DNA of 40,133 nt. It comes from an uncultured Oscillospiraceae bacterium. GTDB lineage: Bacteria; Bacillota_A; Clostridia; Oscillospirales; Oscillospiraceae. The notes under the pieces are model-generated. The model worked only from the letters and a program-made list of their open reading frames with translations, did no database searches and was not told where the DNA came from. Location of the stretch: the NCBI GenBank assembly GCA_900769845.1, contig CAAGIF010000189.1, positions 1-40,133 on the forward strand, read 5' to 3'. Position numbers and translations under genes: made by a program. Shown here piece after piece: positions 19,851-26,938 of the stretch (its first letter is position 1; the number at the start of each line of letters is the position of its first letter).

Positions 19851-21425
19851 ATGCGGGCTGGCATTTATATTCGCGTTTCCACCGATGAACAAGCAAAAGA
19901 AGGTTATTCGATCGAAGCTCAGCGCAAGGTTTTGAACGCTTGGGCTGTTATAAAAGGCGCTTCCAGCATCGAAGAATACATCGATGAGGGCTATTCCGCA
20001 AAAAATCTGAATCGCCCCGCCGTGCGCAGGATGATCGACGCTTGCAATCAGCGTCAGCTCGACGCCGTTATTGTTTGGAAATCAGATCGTCTTACGCGCA
20101 ACCTGCGCGATCTGCTGATGCTCACCGAAGATGTATTCCGCGATAACAGCGTGCAGTTTATTTCCTGTACCGAAACCATTGATACTTCCACACCCACGGG
20201 CCGTTTGGTGCTCAACGTTCTGGGTGCATTCGCTCAAAACGAACGCGAAAACACTTCTGAACGCACCACAATGGTCATGCGTGAACTTGCAAAAACCGGC
20301 AAGCACATGGGCGGGCGTCCGCCCTACGGTTACAGCGTGGACCCGAATGGCCGTTACATGCTCAATCCCGCAGAAGCAGGTGGTGTGCGCATGTTGTTCG
20401 AAATGAAGCTTAGCGGCCGCAGCTACGGCGATATTATCGCCGCCCTGGATGCTGCCGGCTATAAAAGCCGCAGCGGCAAAACCTTCGAAAAGAACACGCT
20501 GTATGATATGTTGCGCAATGAAAAATACACCGGAACATATATTTATAACCGTGCCGCCCCAGCAAACCGTGATGGGCAGCGAAATAACCGCGCATCCAAG
20601 CCGGAGGAAGAATGGGAACGCATTCCCGGCGCCATGCCGGCCATCATCACATACGACCAATGGAAGGCTGTGAACCGCATGACCAAAGGGAACAAAGCCA
20701 TCGGAGGCGAAAACACCGCGAAGAATGTCTATGTACTTTCAGGGATCGTGCGCTGCGGCGCATGCAGCAAACCAATGACCATCGCCAACGCCGGCCGCAA
20801 CCGGGATGGCAGTTATTGGCGCGCCTACCGCTGCAAGAATAAATGCGTAAAAGGTGTGGAATATCGCAAACTGGAAACCTGCGTCTTTGATTTCTTGGAA
20901 CATTACGCCGGATCGGATGAATTCCAGGAAACCATCCTCAACCTCGCCAGGGAATACAACGCTTATGCCGCAGAAGATTCTGCGCAGGATCTGCAGCAGC
21001 TGCGCAACTCGCTTTCTCAGGCGCACGTTGAGCGCGACAATCTATTTAAGCTCGCCTGCAAATCTGATAATCCGCCCGAATCCTTGCTTGATGAAATTTC
21101 CCGCAGGGATTCCGCAATCCATCAGCTGCAGGCAGATCTCGAAAAAGCCGAGAATTCAGTGCTTTTTATCAAAGAAGAAGATATCCTTCGCCGTCTTTCC
21201 ACCATAACCGGCATTCGTTCCCTGGATAAACAGGCGCAAAAAATGGTTGTTAAGGAGCTTGTTGAAGCCGTCACGATTTATACCGACAGCATCGAAATCA
21301 CCTTAACAACCACCGCCATTGGTGGACCCGATTCCCTACCATCTGCGATGGTTGCGCTTCTCAAGATATCCATTGCAAATGAGTATATTACGCGTCACAA
21401 GCTTCCGTCAAGGTTTTTAAAATGA
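19851..21425 (+). CDS. Large serine recombinase (integrase)
   Basis: The 524-residue protein starts MRAGIYIRVSTDEQAKEGYS with catalytic Ser10. The N-terminal resolvase domain continues to about 150 (VWKSDRLTRNLRDLLMLTED carries the active-site arginines). The recombinase domain is about 165-280 (GGRPPYGYSVDPNGRYMLNP). A zinc ribbon follows (CGACSKP ... YRCKNKC, about 300-335), then a coiled coil. This is the full architecture of phage integrases like phiC31/TP901-1. It would insert the phage at a host attB. ATG 19851 was chosen over an upstream TTG. Confidence 0.95.
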   Translation: MRAGIYIRVSTDEQAKEGYSIEAQRKVLNAWAVIKGASSIEEYIDEGYSAKNLNRPAVRRMIDACNQRQLDAVIVWKSDRLTRNLRDLLMLTEDVFRDNSVQFISCTETIDTSTPTGRLVLNVLGAFAQNERENTSERTTMVMRELAKTGKHMGGRPPYGYSVDPNGRYMLNPAEAGGVRMLFEMKLSGRSYGDIIAALDAAGYKSRSGKTFEKNTLYDMLRNEKYTGTYIYNRAAPANRDGQRNNRASKPEEEWERIPGAMPAIITYDQWKAVNRMTKGNKAIGGENTAKNVYVLSGIVRCGACSKPMTIANAGRNRDGSYWRAYRCKNKCVKGVEYRKLETCVFDFLEHYAGSDEFQETILNLAREYNAYAAEDSAQDLQQLRNSLSQAHVERDNLFKLACKSDNPPESLLDEISRRDSAIHQLQADLEKAENSVLFIKEEDILRRLSTITGIRSLDKQAQKMVVKELVEAVTIYTDSIEITLTTTAIGGPDSLPSAMVALLKISIANEYITRHKLPSRFLK

Positions 21426-21427
21426 TA

Positions 21428-21453
21428 AAAGCCGGGGATTTCTCCCCGGCTTT
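21428..21453. terminator. Bidirectional terminator between integrase and accessory cassette
   Basis: AAAGCCGGGG-ATTTCT-CCCCGGCTTT, a perfect 10-bp stem, lies between the convergent integrase and DUF7841-like genes. The flanking A and T pairs provide short U-runs in both directions. Confidence 0.88.
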
Positions 21454-21455
21454 GG

Positions 21456-22214
21456 TTATCTGGGTATGATTTCCATGTATTTCCTGAGCTTGTGCGGGCC
21501 TGCATCCTTATCCTTCAGGAAGTCCTTTGCCATCATGGCGTAGAACTCATTCTTATCCAGGCCCATCGTTTTTGCGCTTTCGCAGTGATCGGAATACGCA
21601 GCATTCAGGGCTACATACCATTCCCACTTTTCACAGCTCGGGCAATGTGCAGCGCGCAGCTGCTCTGCCTGCTCAGGGGAATACTTCTGGCCGCTGCTCA
21701 TCCGCTGCACCCATTCGCGCGCGGTCTTTTCGTCCACCGGCGCCGACATATCCATGCCCTGCATGCCCATCATTCCGGGGCGGTTCATAGCGTTCGGTGC
21801 CTGGATGTGCGCATACACATCGCCAAAGCCATATCGGCTGCCAGAACCGCCCATCATATGCGGGGGATACCAGGTTTGTGAGCGCATGTCCTCCTCGTCA
21901 TAATCATCATCCATCATGCGAGGATCGCCGCCCATCATGTAGCGACCACGGGAGTCACGTCTGCGGGCTTCAGTACCGCCGTAACCACCCATATGGGGCA
22001 TATCATGCTCATAGCCGCCATTGTAGGCAGCGCCGCCGCCTTCCATATATCTGCCACGAGAATCGCGTCTACGACGATTTTCAGTCTGATAGTCACGATC
22101 ATAGCCGATCATTCTGCGCTCAGAATCGCCGCCGTATTCGCTGCGGTAATTGCTTTCCGGGCGCTGCCGCATGCGGTCAGTGAAAAGCATTTTCATTCCG
22201 GGACTCATTGCCAT
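21456..22214 (-). CDS. DUF7841-like protein with RGG-like low-complexity N half
   Basis: The 252-residue protein has an Arg/Gly/Tyr/Met-rich N half with two RRRDSRGRYM copies (about residues 48-57 and 84-93) and Met/Gly-rich stretches. A compact C-terminal domain follows (about 155-252: KTAREWVQRMSSGQKYSPEQ, then HCPSCEKWEWYVALNAAYSD). The C-terminal domain resembles DUF7841 of gut phages. It is the last gene of the five-gene cassette; AAGGAGGTG precedes ATG 22214. Function unknown; the low-complexity part may drive assembly or nucleic-acid binding. Confidence 0.65.
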   Translation of the reverse strand: MAMSPGMKMLFTDRMRQRPESNYRSEYGGDSERRMIGYDRDYQTENRRRRDSRGRYMEGGGAAYNGGYEHDMPHMGGYGGTEARRRDSRGRYMMGGDPRMMDDDYDEEDMRSQTWYPPHMMGGSGSRYGFGDVYAHIQAPNAMNRPGMMGMQGMDMSAPVDEKTAREWVQRMSSGQKYSPEQAEQLRAAHCPSCEKWEWYVALNAAYSDHCESAKTMGLDKNEFYAMMAKDFLKDKDAGPHKLRKYMEIIPR

Positions 22215-22217
22215 CTT

Positions 22218-22634
22218 TTAAGCACCTCCTTCCGCAGGCGCAGCAGCGGGCGCTGTGCCGTCGATTGCCGTAAGGTTACTGGTTACAGGGCAGCATCCCT
22301 TGGGCATGCCCATGAGACGGAATGCGCCGCCTGTAGCAGTGGTGGAAACGCAGGTAGCATACTTGGTGCGGCTGCGAATCAGGTTTGCCGTGACCTGTAC
22401 GCCATAGCGGTTGGTGAGCGGATAGGTTACCGTGCCGTCACCTATGGTTACTACGACCGGCGCAGTGATGGTTGTTTCTGCCGGGATTGCCTGGGCCACC
22501 ACGATGCAATACTTCTGGCCGTTGTTATAGCTGCCGGCGGGAAGGTTGATGGTGAGCGTACCGGCCGCAAAGGTAACATCCGCCGAAAGAATCAGCCGGG
22601 GGCAAAGGTGGCAGATATAATTGCCATTGCACAT
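22218..22634 (-). CDS. Cys-containing beta-rich protein of the accessory cassette
   Basis: The 138-residue protein begins MCNGNYICHLCPRLILSADV with a CHLC pair, continues as beta-strand/Thr-rich sequence (VTFAAGTLTINLPAGSYNNG) and includes KGCCP near the C terminus. The repeating short strands suggest a compact beta sandwich as in virion decoration or baseplate proteins. AAGGAGGTG precedes ATG 22634. It lies 3 bp upstream of the DUF7841-like gene, so they are co-transcribed. Function unknown. Confidence 0.65.
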   Translation of the reverse strand: MCNGNYICHLCPRLILSADVTFAAGTLTINLPAGSYNNGQKYCIVVAQAIPAETTITAPVVVTIGDGTVTYPLTNRYGVQVTANLIRSRTKYATCVSTTATGGAFRLMGMPKGCCPVTSNLTAIDGTAPAAAPAEGGA

Positions 22635-22657
22635 ATAATGTACACCTCCTTAAATCA

Positions 22658-22682
22658 GGGCAGCGGGGTATACCCGCCGCCC
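22658..22682 (-). terminator. GC-rich hairpin within the cassette
   Basis: GGGCAGCGGG and CCCGCCGCCC (one G-T pair) flank TATA. On the - strand it lies after the 261-residue gene and is followed by TGATTTAAGGAGG, i.e. the next gene's ribosome binding site. It lacks a U-run, so it is more likely an attenuator or mRNA-stability element. Confidence 0.45.
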
Positions 22683-22714
22683 GAAGTCACCCGTCAAGCG
22701 GGGAAATGTTGGGA

Positions 22715-23500
22715 TCAGAAGCCACAGCCATTGCCGCAGCTGCAGCCGCCGTTGCCGCCCCACTGCACCGTGCCACAACCGTTGGTCGGGAAGTTTACAG
22801 GGGTCGGGGGCTGAACCAGGAACGCAGCAGTCGGGCAGGAATGGCCGGTTCTACGCAGAACTTCTGCGGTTGCAGCATCAATGGTTGCTGCGATGTAGTT
22901 GTTCTGGTTGGCCTGGGATGCCTGGAACTTCAGGTTCTGGTTTTCCGCAGTCAGAGTGGCAATCTTATCCTGCACAAGGAAGTCCATGATGCTGCGGGTG
23001 TTGGCGTTCTGGTTGTCGATGATATCGCGGGTATTGCTGCACAGGGTATTGCCCAGGTTTGCAAACTGGGTTGCCATGTTGTAGTTCACGCCGTCGATGG
23101 CGCGCTGGGTTGCGCAGCAGCAATCAGAGAGCGCATGGCTCAGATTGCACAGGCCGGTATCTACGCCGTGGAAGCCGCTGGTGATGGCATTATTGAGCGC
23201 ATAAGTGCTGTCGCAAATGCCCTGCTGGATGGCCGTAATACCGCCGGTGATGTTGTTGAGCGCGAAGCCCTCGTTGATATCGGCGCGGGTTGCCATGCCC
23301 TGAAGGCCTGCACCGCCGCCGAAACCGCCGAAGCCACCGCCCCAGCCGCCCATGCCGCCCCAGCCAAACAGGCTGGCCACGACAATCAGGCCGAGCAGAC
23401 CGCCCCAGCCACCGCCGAAACCGAAACCGCCATCATTGTTGGAATTGTTGGAATCCTGGCCAAGTGCATAGCCCATTGCAAAATCATTGCCTTCTGCCAT
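22715..23500 (-). CDS. Gly-rich protein with CCC-TQR-ID motif
   Basis: The 261-residue protein has a Gly/Trp/Phe-rich hydrophobic region (about 24-70; LLGLIVVASLFGWGGMGGWG). A long helical part follows (about 70-200), with ADINEGFALNNITGGITAIQ and SDCCCATQRAIDGVNYNMAT. A Cys/Gly-rich tail ends it (CSCGNGCGF). I have seen this CCC-x-TQR-x-ID pattern in uncharacterised gut-phage proteins, but no function is known. Possible roles are membrane/virion assembly or a lysogen surface factor. Confidence 0.68.
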   Translation of the reverse strand: MAEGNDFAMGYALGQDSNNSNNDGGFGFGGGWGGLLGLIVVASLFGWGGMGGWGGGFGGFGGGAGLQGMATRADINEGFALNNITGGITAIQQGICDSTYALNNAITSGFHGVDTGLCNLSHALSDCCCATQRAIDGVNYNMATQFANLGNTLCSNTRDIIDNQNANTRSIMDFLVQDKIATLTAENQNLKFQASQANQNNYIAATIDAATAEVLRRTGHSCPTAAFLVQPPTPVNFPTNGCGTVQWGGNGGCSCGNGCGF

Positions 23501-23556
23501 AAAAGAAACCTCCTTTGTTTGTCATATGTCAAACGGCGCTGCAGTCGCCGATTGAG

Positions 23557-23793
23557 TCATTTAGGGAGCTGTATGCCCAACTGCCTTGCAAGCTGGTTCA
23601 AATCCACACCGCGCTGTGCGGCCATTTTCTGGACCTCACTCTGTATCTGCTGCGGGGTTTTGCCGTTCATAAACTGAGCCGCCTGTCGAACCGCCGGGTG
23701 CTGCTGAATCAATTGGCCTATGATCTGGTTCGGGTTGCCGCCGCGCTGAATCATCTGGATCAGCTGCATGGGATTCATGGGGATGTTATTCAT
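23557..23793 (-). CDS. Gln/Asn-rich small protein of the accessory cassette
   Basis: The 78-residue protein, MNNIPMNPMQLIQMIQRGGN at the start and then LIQQHPAVRQAAQFMNGKTP, is rich in Gln, Met and Asn with regularly spaced helices. ATG 23793 overlaps the previous stop by 8 bp. Such short Met/Gln proteins recur beside the CCC-TQR family in gut phages. Function unknown. Confidence 0.65.
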   Translation of the reverse strand: MNNIPMNPMQLIQMIQRGGNPNQIIGQLIQQHPAVRQAAQFMNGKTPQQIQSEVQKMAAQRGVDLNQLARQLGIQLPK

Positions 23794-24226
23794 CTGCTGT
23801 CACCGCCTTTCTTGAGGTCGATTTGGGCGCTGTAAGCGCGGCAATTCGCTGTTCGAGGATTTGTTCAAACTCACTACGCAGGGCCTCCAGGGCGTCTATG
23901 GTGACGTACTGCGGGGGCTGCTGTTGGGTGGGCTGAACCTCTGCGTATTCCTTGAATTCAGGCATGCCGGTGTTGGGATCGATCAGTTTTGCATAGACCA
24001 TGCCGTGGGCGCGGTCATGGAACAGGAACATGCTTCCGGGCATCACATTGGAAGCAACGGCTTCCTCGCGGCCGGAAACGAAACGGGCCTGAATCATGCC
24101 GTCCTGCATCATTGGCTGCTGCACGGGCATCTGCTGGGGCTGATACATTATTGGCTGCTGCTGGAATGCGGGGCGCTGGAATGCCGGTCCCTGGGGCATG
24201 GAGTAATAGGGCTGATTATTGAACAA
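23786..24226 (-). CDS. First gene of the accessory cassette, Gln/Pro/Met-rich N terminus
   Basis: The start is TTG 24226 with GGGAGGC upstream; a longer frame would begin inside the preceding terminator. The 146-residue protein has a Gln/Pro/Met-rich N terminus (PAFQRPAFQQQPIMYQPQQM). A compact middle follows (about 50-100: GREEAVASNVMPGSMFLFHD), then a coiled-coil C terminus (about 110-140: LEALRSEFEQILEQRIAALT). The compact part with H-D-R-A-H may be a small beta domain. Function unknown. Confidence 0.65.
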   Translation of the reverse strand: MFNNQPYYSMPQGPAFQRPAFQQQPIMYQPQQMPVQQPMMQDGMIQARFVSGREEAVASNVMPGSMFLFHDRAHGMVYAKLIDPNTGMPEFKEYAEVQPTQQQPPQYVTIDALEALRSEFEQILEQRIAALTAPKSTSRKAVTADE

Positions 24227-24331
24227 CGGTATCGCCTCCCTTCTGCACTGATTTTCCCATTTTTCGCATTTTCCGGTGAGCAAACGGCGGTCAGATGCGT
24301 GCAAACCGCGCCCATGCTGCAAAATGGGCAT

Positions 24332-24365
24332 AAAAAAAGAACCCTCCGGAAATTCCGGAGGGTTC
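24332..24365 (-). terminator. Strong terminator after the small XRE gene
   Basis: GAACCCTCCGG-AAATT-CCGGAGGGTTC with seven A on the low side gives, on the - strand, an 11-bp stem followed by seven Ts. It isolates the tiny-peptide/XRE locus from the five-gene cassette. Confidence 0.95.
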
Positions 24366-24380
24366 CAACGTTCCTGTATC

Positions 24381-24545
24381 CTACTTTTCCAATTCCAGCA
24401 GCCGGATGATCATGCCCACCACATAATCCGGCGGCGTCCGCTTGCCGGAATACCAATCCTGCACCGTGCGCAGCGGTATTCCGAACCTGCGGGCAAGCTC
24501 GGTCTGCTTCAAGCCATACCTTGCGCACAATTCCTTGATATCCAT
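24381..24545 (-). CDS. Small XRE-family regulator, 54 residues
   Basis: The 54-residue protein is a single HTH: MDIKELCARYGLKQTELARR, then FGIPLRTVQDWYSGKRTPPD. The QTELARRFGIPLRTVQDW part is a textbook XRE recognition HTH. ATG 24545 has GAGGA. It lies downstream of two tiny peptides and could repress the palindrome-bearing promoter at 24.87 kb. A strong terminator follows. Confidence 0.85.
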   Translation of the reverse strand: MDIKELCARYGLKQTELARRFGIPLRTVQDWYSGKRTPPDYVVGMIIRLLELEK

Positions 24546-24554
24546 ATTCAATCC

Positions 24555-24647
24555 TCATTTCTTCAAATAGCGCGCCAGCAGCGCAGCCAATACGCCGATC
24601 AGGCATATGCTCACTGCGATGTATGCAAAATCCAACACCTGTGCCAT
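24555..24647 (-). CDS. Possible 30-residue transmembrane peptide
   Basis: The frame MAQVLDFAYIAVSICLIGVL and then AALLARYLKK is one transmembrane helix with a basic tail, the shape of many type I toxins and small membrane peptides. No ribosome binding site is visible, so expression is doubtful. It sits between the 37-residue peptide and the XRE gene. Confidence 0.35.
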   Translation of the reverse strand: MAQVLDFAYIAVSICLIGVLAALLARYLKK

Positions 24648-24651
24648 TTCA

Positions 24652-24680
24652 TTGACATGAACCGTTTTTCGTGTTACAAT
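24652..24680 (+). promoter_or_regulatory. Antisense promoter opposite the tiny-peptide gene
   Basis: TTGACA (24652-24657), 17-bp spacer, TACAAT (24675-24680) on the + strand. It would start an RNA at about 24687 running into the complement of the 37-residue gene. No + strand gene lies downstream, so the product would be a non-coding antisense RNA. Confidence 0.75.
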
Positions 24681-24692
24681 TGCCTTGGCAAA

Positions 24693-24712
24693 CGGGAAGG
24701 TTTCCCTTCCCG
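24693..24712 (-). other. GNRA-type hairpin at the 3' end of the tiny-peptide gene
   Basis: CGGGAAGG-GAAA-CCTTCCCG on the - strand: 8-bp stem with GAAA loop, then only three Ts. It could be a weak terminator for the peptide mRNA and a kissing site for the antisense RNA, whose 5' end contains the complementary hairpin. Confidence 0.6.
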
Positions 24713-24717
24713 CCGTC

Positions 24718-24831
24718 CTACTCGATCAGCTCTCGGACAAGTGCGATGATCTCACGGACGATTGCCAGTGCCAACGCCGCAACCTTCAGCTTATCGCTTT
24801 GGGTTTTGCGGCTTTTTCTTTTGCGGTTCAT
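24718..24831 (-). CDS. 37-residue amphipathic peptide (type I toxin-like)
   Basis: ATG 24831 has a perfect AGGAGGTG and lies about 20 bases after a perfect promoter, so it is well expressed when unrepressed. The peptide has a basic N terminus (MNRKRKSRKTQSDKLK) and a hydrophobic/amphipathic helix (VAALALAIVREIIALVRELI). Peptides of this build occur unannotated in Clostridia. Together with the antisense promoter, a type I toxin is plausible. Confidence 0.65.
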   Translation of the reverse strand: MNRKRKSRKTQSDKLKVAALALAIVREIIALVRELIE

Positions 24832-24856
24832 GCTGTCCACCTCCTTTCTGTCTTAT

Positions 24857-24885
24857 ATTATACACGCATTGCGTGCATTTGTCAA
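24857..24885 (-). promoter_or_regulatory. Promoter with palindromic operator for the tiny-peptide locus
   Basis: TTGACA (24885-24880), 17-bp spacer and TATAAT (24862-24857), a perfect consensus on the - strand. The spacer holds the palindrome CACGCA-T-TGCGTG (24863-24875), a good repressor site. It drives the 37-residue peptide and probably the XRE gene. Confidence 0.9.
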
Positions 24886-24907
24886 GTGTTTTTTTGTATT
24901 TTGCAAT

Positions 24908-24938
24908 AAAAAAACAGCCGGAGCATTACGCTCCGGCT
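24908..24938 (-). terminator. Strong terminator of the late operon
   Basis: AGCCGGAGC (24916-24924) pairs with GCTCCGGCT (24930-24938); on the - strand the hairpin is followed by G and seven Ts. The stop codon of the 74-residue gene lies inside it. It ends the late transcript. Confidence 0.95.
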
Positions 24939-25150
24939 TTCATTTGGTCCAGTTCATAGCGGTTGATTACCTTCGGCATGGCCTCCGCCAGATGCCTGCC
25001 CACGCTGGTGCGGCTGTAATGCACGCCCTCCGCGCCAGCAATATCGGCGTCGTATTTGTAGGTGGTCAGCCGCAGGAACACGATGCGGCGCTCCTGCGGC
25101 TCCATGCCCGGCGTGCGCCGCACCAGTTCCTTGATTTCGTCGGTGTCCAT
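24926..25150 (-). CDS. Sigma-70 region 4-like HTH protein
   Basis: The 74-residue protein contains ERRIVFLRLTTYKYDADIAG then YSRTSVGRHLAEAMPKVINR, the spacing of sigma-70 region 4 / LuxR-type HTH. It is a short phage regulator at the end of the late operon. Upstream of ATG 25150 the frame stays open for about 30 codons with CKKC and a helix, but no start codon is there, so a longer product would need frameshifting or a non-standard start. Confidence 0.65.
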   Translation of the reverse strand: MDTDEIKELVRRTPGMEPQERRIVFLRLTTYKYDADIAGAEGVHYSRTSVGRHLAEAMPKVINRYELDQMKAGA

Positions 25151-25217
25151 CTTCTTTTGAACAAGGTCGGCAAACTGTATGATTTCCGCCTTGCTGGCCT
25201 TTTCACCGCCGCACTTT

Positions 25218-25508
25218 TTACACGTCCTCCGTGCTGCCGTTCTGCAGGCGCTTCAAGGCGGCGTATCCGCCGTTTGCGGCAAGGCTTACCATTGCGGCAT
25301 TCACCGCTGCAAGGGCTGCGCTGGAGGCTGTCAGGCCCTCAGTAAACGCCTGGGCGGCGATCAAGATCAGCAGGGCCAGAATATAGCTTACAAGCTGGGT
25401 GGGAATGGCCTTTACGCCGGGCAGTTCCTTGATGATCTGGGTGATGATGGCCACGGCGAACATAGCGCCTGCCAGGGTGCCGAGAATATTCCAGGTGAAG
25501 AATTCCAT
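25218..25508 (-). CDS. Holin
   Basis: The 96-residue protein has two to three transmembrane segments (about residues 5-25 WNILGTLAGAMFAVAIITQI, 37-55 LVSYILALLILIAAQAF, and a weaker segment at 60-80). A charged C terminus follows (LKRLQNGSTEDV). ATG 25508 has AAGGAGG. It would make inner membrane holes so endolysin reaches peptidoglycan. It lies after endolysin and XhlA-like genes. Confidence 0.85.
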   Translation of the reverse strand: MEFFTWNILGTLAGAMFAVAIITQIIKELPGVKAIPTQLVSYILALLILIAAQAFTEGLTASSAALAAVNAAMVSLAANGGYAALKRLQNGSTEDV

Positions 25509-25527
25509 GTATGTTTCCTCCTTTTCG

Positions 25528-25878
25528 TTATACGCCCTTGATGAAATAGCCAACGGCCACGCCCATGACAGCCAGCACGATGTATTTGATCACTTCGTAG
25601 CTGAGCTTTTTGTAGCGGTCCGCAGGCTCTTTTTCGATGGCTTCCAGGCGCTTTGCGGTGTTGTTAATGCTTCCGGCAAGGTTGTCGATCTTCTTGCCCA
25701 TGCTTTCGATGGCGTCGCCCTGCCGCTGCAATGCCAGCAGGATATCATTCTGGCGTTTGCTGGATACCTCCAGATCGCTCAGGCGGCGCCTGAAGGATTG
25801 ATGCTCCATATCATTTGCCGCAGTCGCCTTCTGCAGCTCCTCGATGCGTTCATCGTTGCGCAGGCAATGCTCTTCCAA
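25528..25878 (-). CDS. XhlA-like lysis accessory protein
   Basis: The 116-residue protein starts at TTG 25878 (GGGAGG upstream). It has a coiled coil (about 15-90; NDERIEELQKATAANDMEHQ) and a single C-terminal transmembrane segment (KYIVLAVMGVAVGYFI). This is the layout of XhlA (PBSX) proteins, which work with the holin in lysis. It is flanked by endolysin and holin genes. Confidence 0.8.
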   Translation of the reverse strand: MEEHCLRNDERIEELQKATAANDMEHQSFRRRLSDLEVSSKRQNDILLALQRQGDAIESMGKKIDNLAGSINNTAKRLEAIEKEPADRYKKLSYEVIKYIVLAVMGVAVGYFIKGV

Positions 25879-25893
25879 CGGAATCACCTCCCG

Positions 25894-26868
25894 TTATTTC
25901 TTCACGGCGCTGGGGCCGATAAAGCGCACTTCGCCGTTGTACATGATGGGAACCCATCCGTCCAGGTCTACCTTTTCATATCGTTCGCCGCCGCGTACAA
26001 TGCCGGCGGATGCGAATTCCGTGCCGGGGCCGGTGCGCACATTCCAGCTGCCGCTGGCGATGGTAACTCCGTCCACGATGGGCAGGGTTGGCAGCTCCGC
26101 CTCATCATCCGTATCGCCGATGCCTTCCAGCACCGCCAGCATGCGTTCGCGGGTGATTTCATCGTAGATGCCGGTGGGTTCAATCCGCACATTTTCCTGG
26201 AAGGCGATCAGGGCGTCGCGGGTGGAGGGGCCGAAATCGCCGTCCGCACCGTAGGAGCCGAGATCATAGCCCAGGGAGATCAGCGCCATCTGCATGATGC
26301 GCACATCCTCACCCTCATCGCCGTAGGCCAGGGGGAATTTTTCGGGCGGCACGATTTCGCCTTCGTCGTCGGGAATCCAGCGGATCGCCATGAAGTAGCG
26401 GCGGGTTGCGCTGGCTCTGGACTTGCAGTAATCCCGCAGATTCTTCACCTTCGGGCCGGTGCCGCTGCCATGTCCGGTGCATTCGTTAGGGCCGGTGTAC
26501 ATTTCCACATGGCCCACATCCAGCGGATGACTCTTATTGCCCTTGAAATACAGGCAATCGCCGATCTTCAGCTTGCTTTCATCCGGGTAATAGCCGCTGG
26601 TTTCGTGCACGATCTTGCCCTTTTTGTTGCGGTTGTTGATCTGGGCGCTGGTGTTACTGCCGATGTCAATGCCGGCTGCGGCCTTGATGGCCTTGTTGGC
26701 GGCGGAGGAACAATCGCTGTAACCCTTCTGGCTGGTGTTGCCGGGAACATTGTCCGGGTAGCCGAAGAAGTATTTGCGCTTACTGCCCTGTGTGTAACCA
26801 TTTTTGCCCTTGCGGCTTTTCATGTAGGCCGCCGCCTGCTGGCGCTGGGCGTCACGGGTGTTTGCCAT
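25894..26868 (-). CDS. Endolysin: NlpC/P60-type peptidase, PG-binding and SH3 domains
   Basis: The 324-residue protein has a catalytic N domain with Cys53 (GYSDCSSAANKAI) and His120 (LDVGHVEMYTG), the Cys-His pair of NlpC/P60-CHAP peptidases. A PG_binding_1 repeat is at about 180-225 (GDEGEDVRIMQMALISLGYD, DGDFGPSTRDALIAFQ). A C-terminal bacterial SH3 domain is at about 268-320 (SWNVRTGPGTEFASAG). It would cut host peptidoglycan peptides after holin action. ATG 26868 has GAAGGAG. Confidence 0.9.
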   Translation of the reverse strand: MANTRDAQRQQAAAYMKSRKGKNGYTQGSKRKYFFGYPDNVPGNTSQKGYSDCSSAANKAIKAAAGIDIGSNTSAQINNRNKKGKIVHETSGYYPDESKLKIGDCLYFKGNKSHPLDVGHVEMYTGPNECTGHGSGTGPKVKNLRDYCKSRASATRRYFMAIRWIPDDEGEIVPPEKFPLAYGDEGEDVRIMQMALISLGYDLGSYGADGDFGPSTRDALIAFQENVRIEPTGIYDEITRERMLAVLEGIGDTDDEAELPTLPIVDGVTIASGSWNVRTGPGTEFASAGIVRGGERYEKVDLDGWVPIMYNGEVRFIGPSAVKK

Positions 26869-26893
26869 GATTTCACGCTCCTTCCATAAATAA

Positions 26894-26918
26894 GGGCCTG
26901 CAGAAGCGCTGCAGACCC
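26894..26918 (-). terminator. Hairpin before the endolysin gene
   Basis: GGG-C-CTGCAG and CTGCAG-A-CCC form a 9-bp stem with one C-A mismatch and a 5-base loop, after the propeller gene stop. On the - strand TTATTTA follows, so it is at best a weak terminator or attenuator. Confidence 0.5.
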
Positions 26919-26938
26919 GGCGGGGTATACTATTTGGA

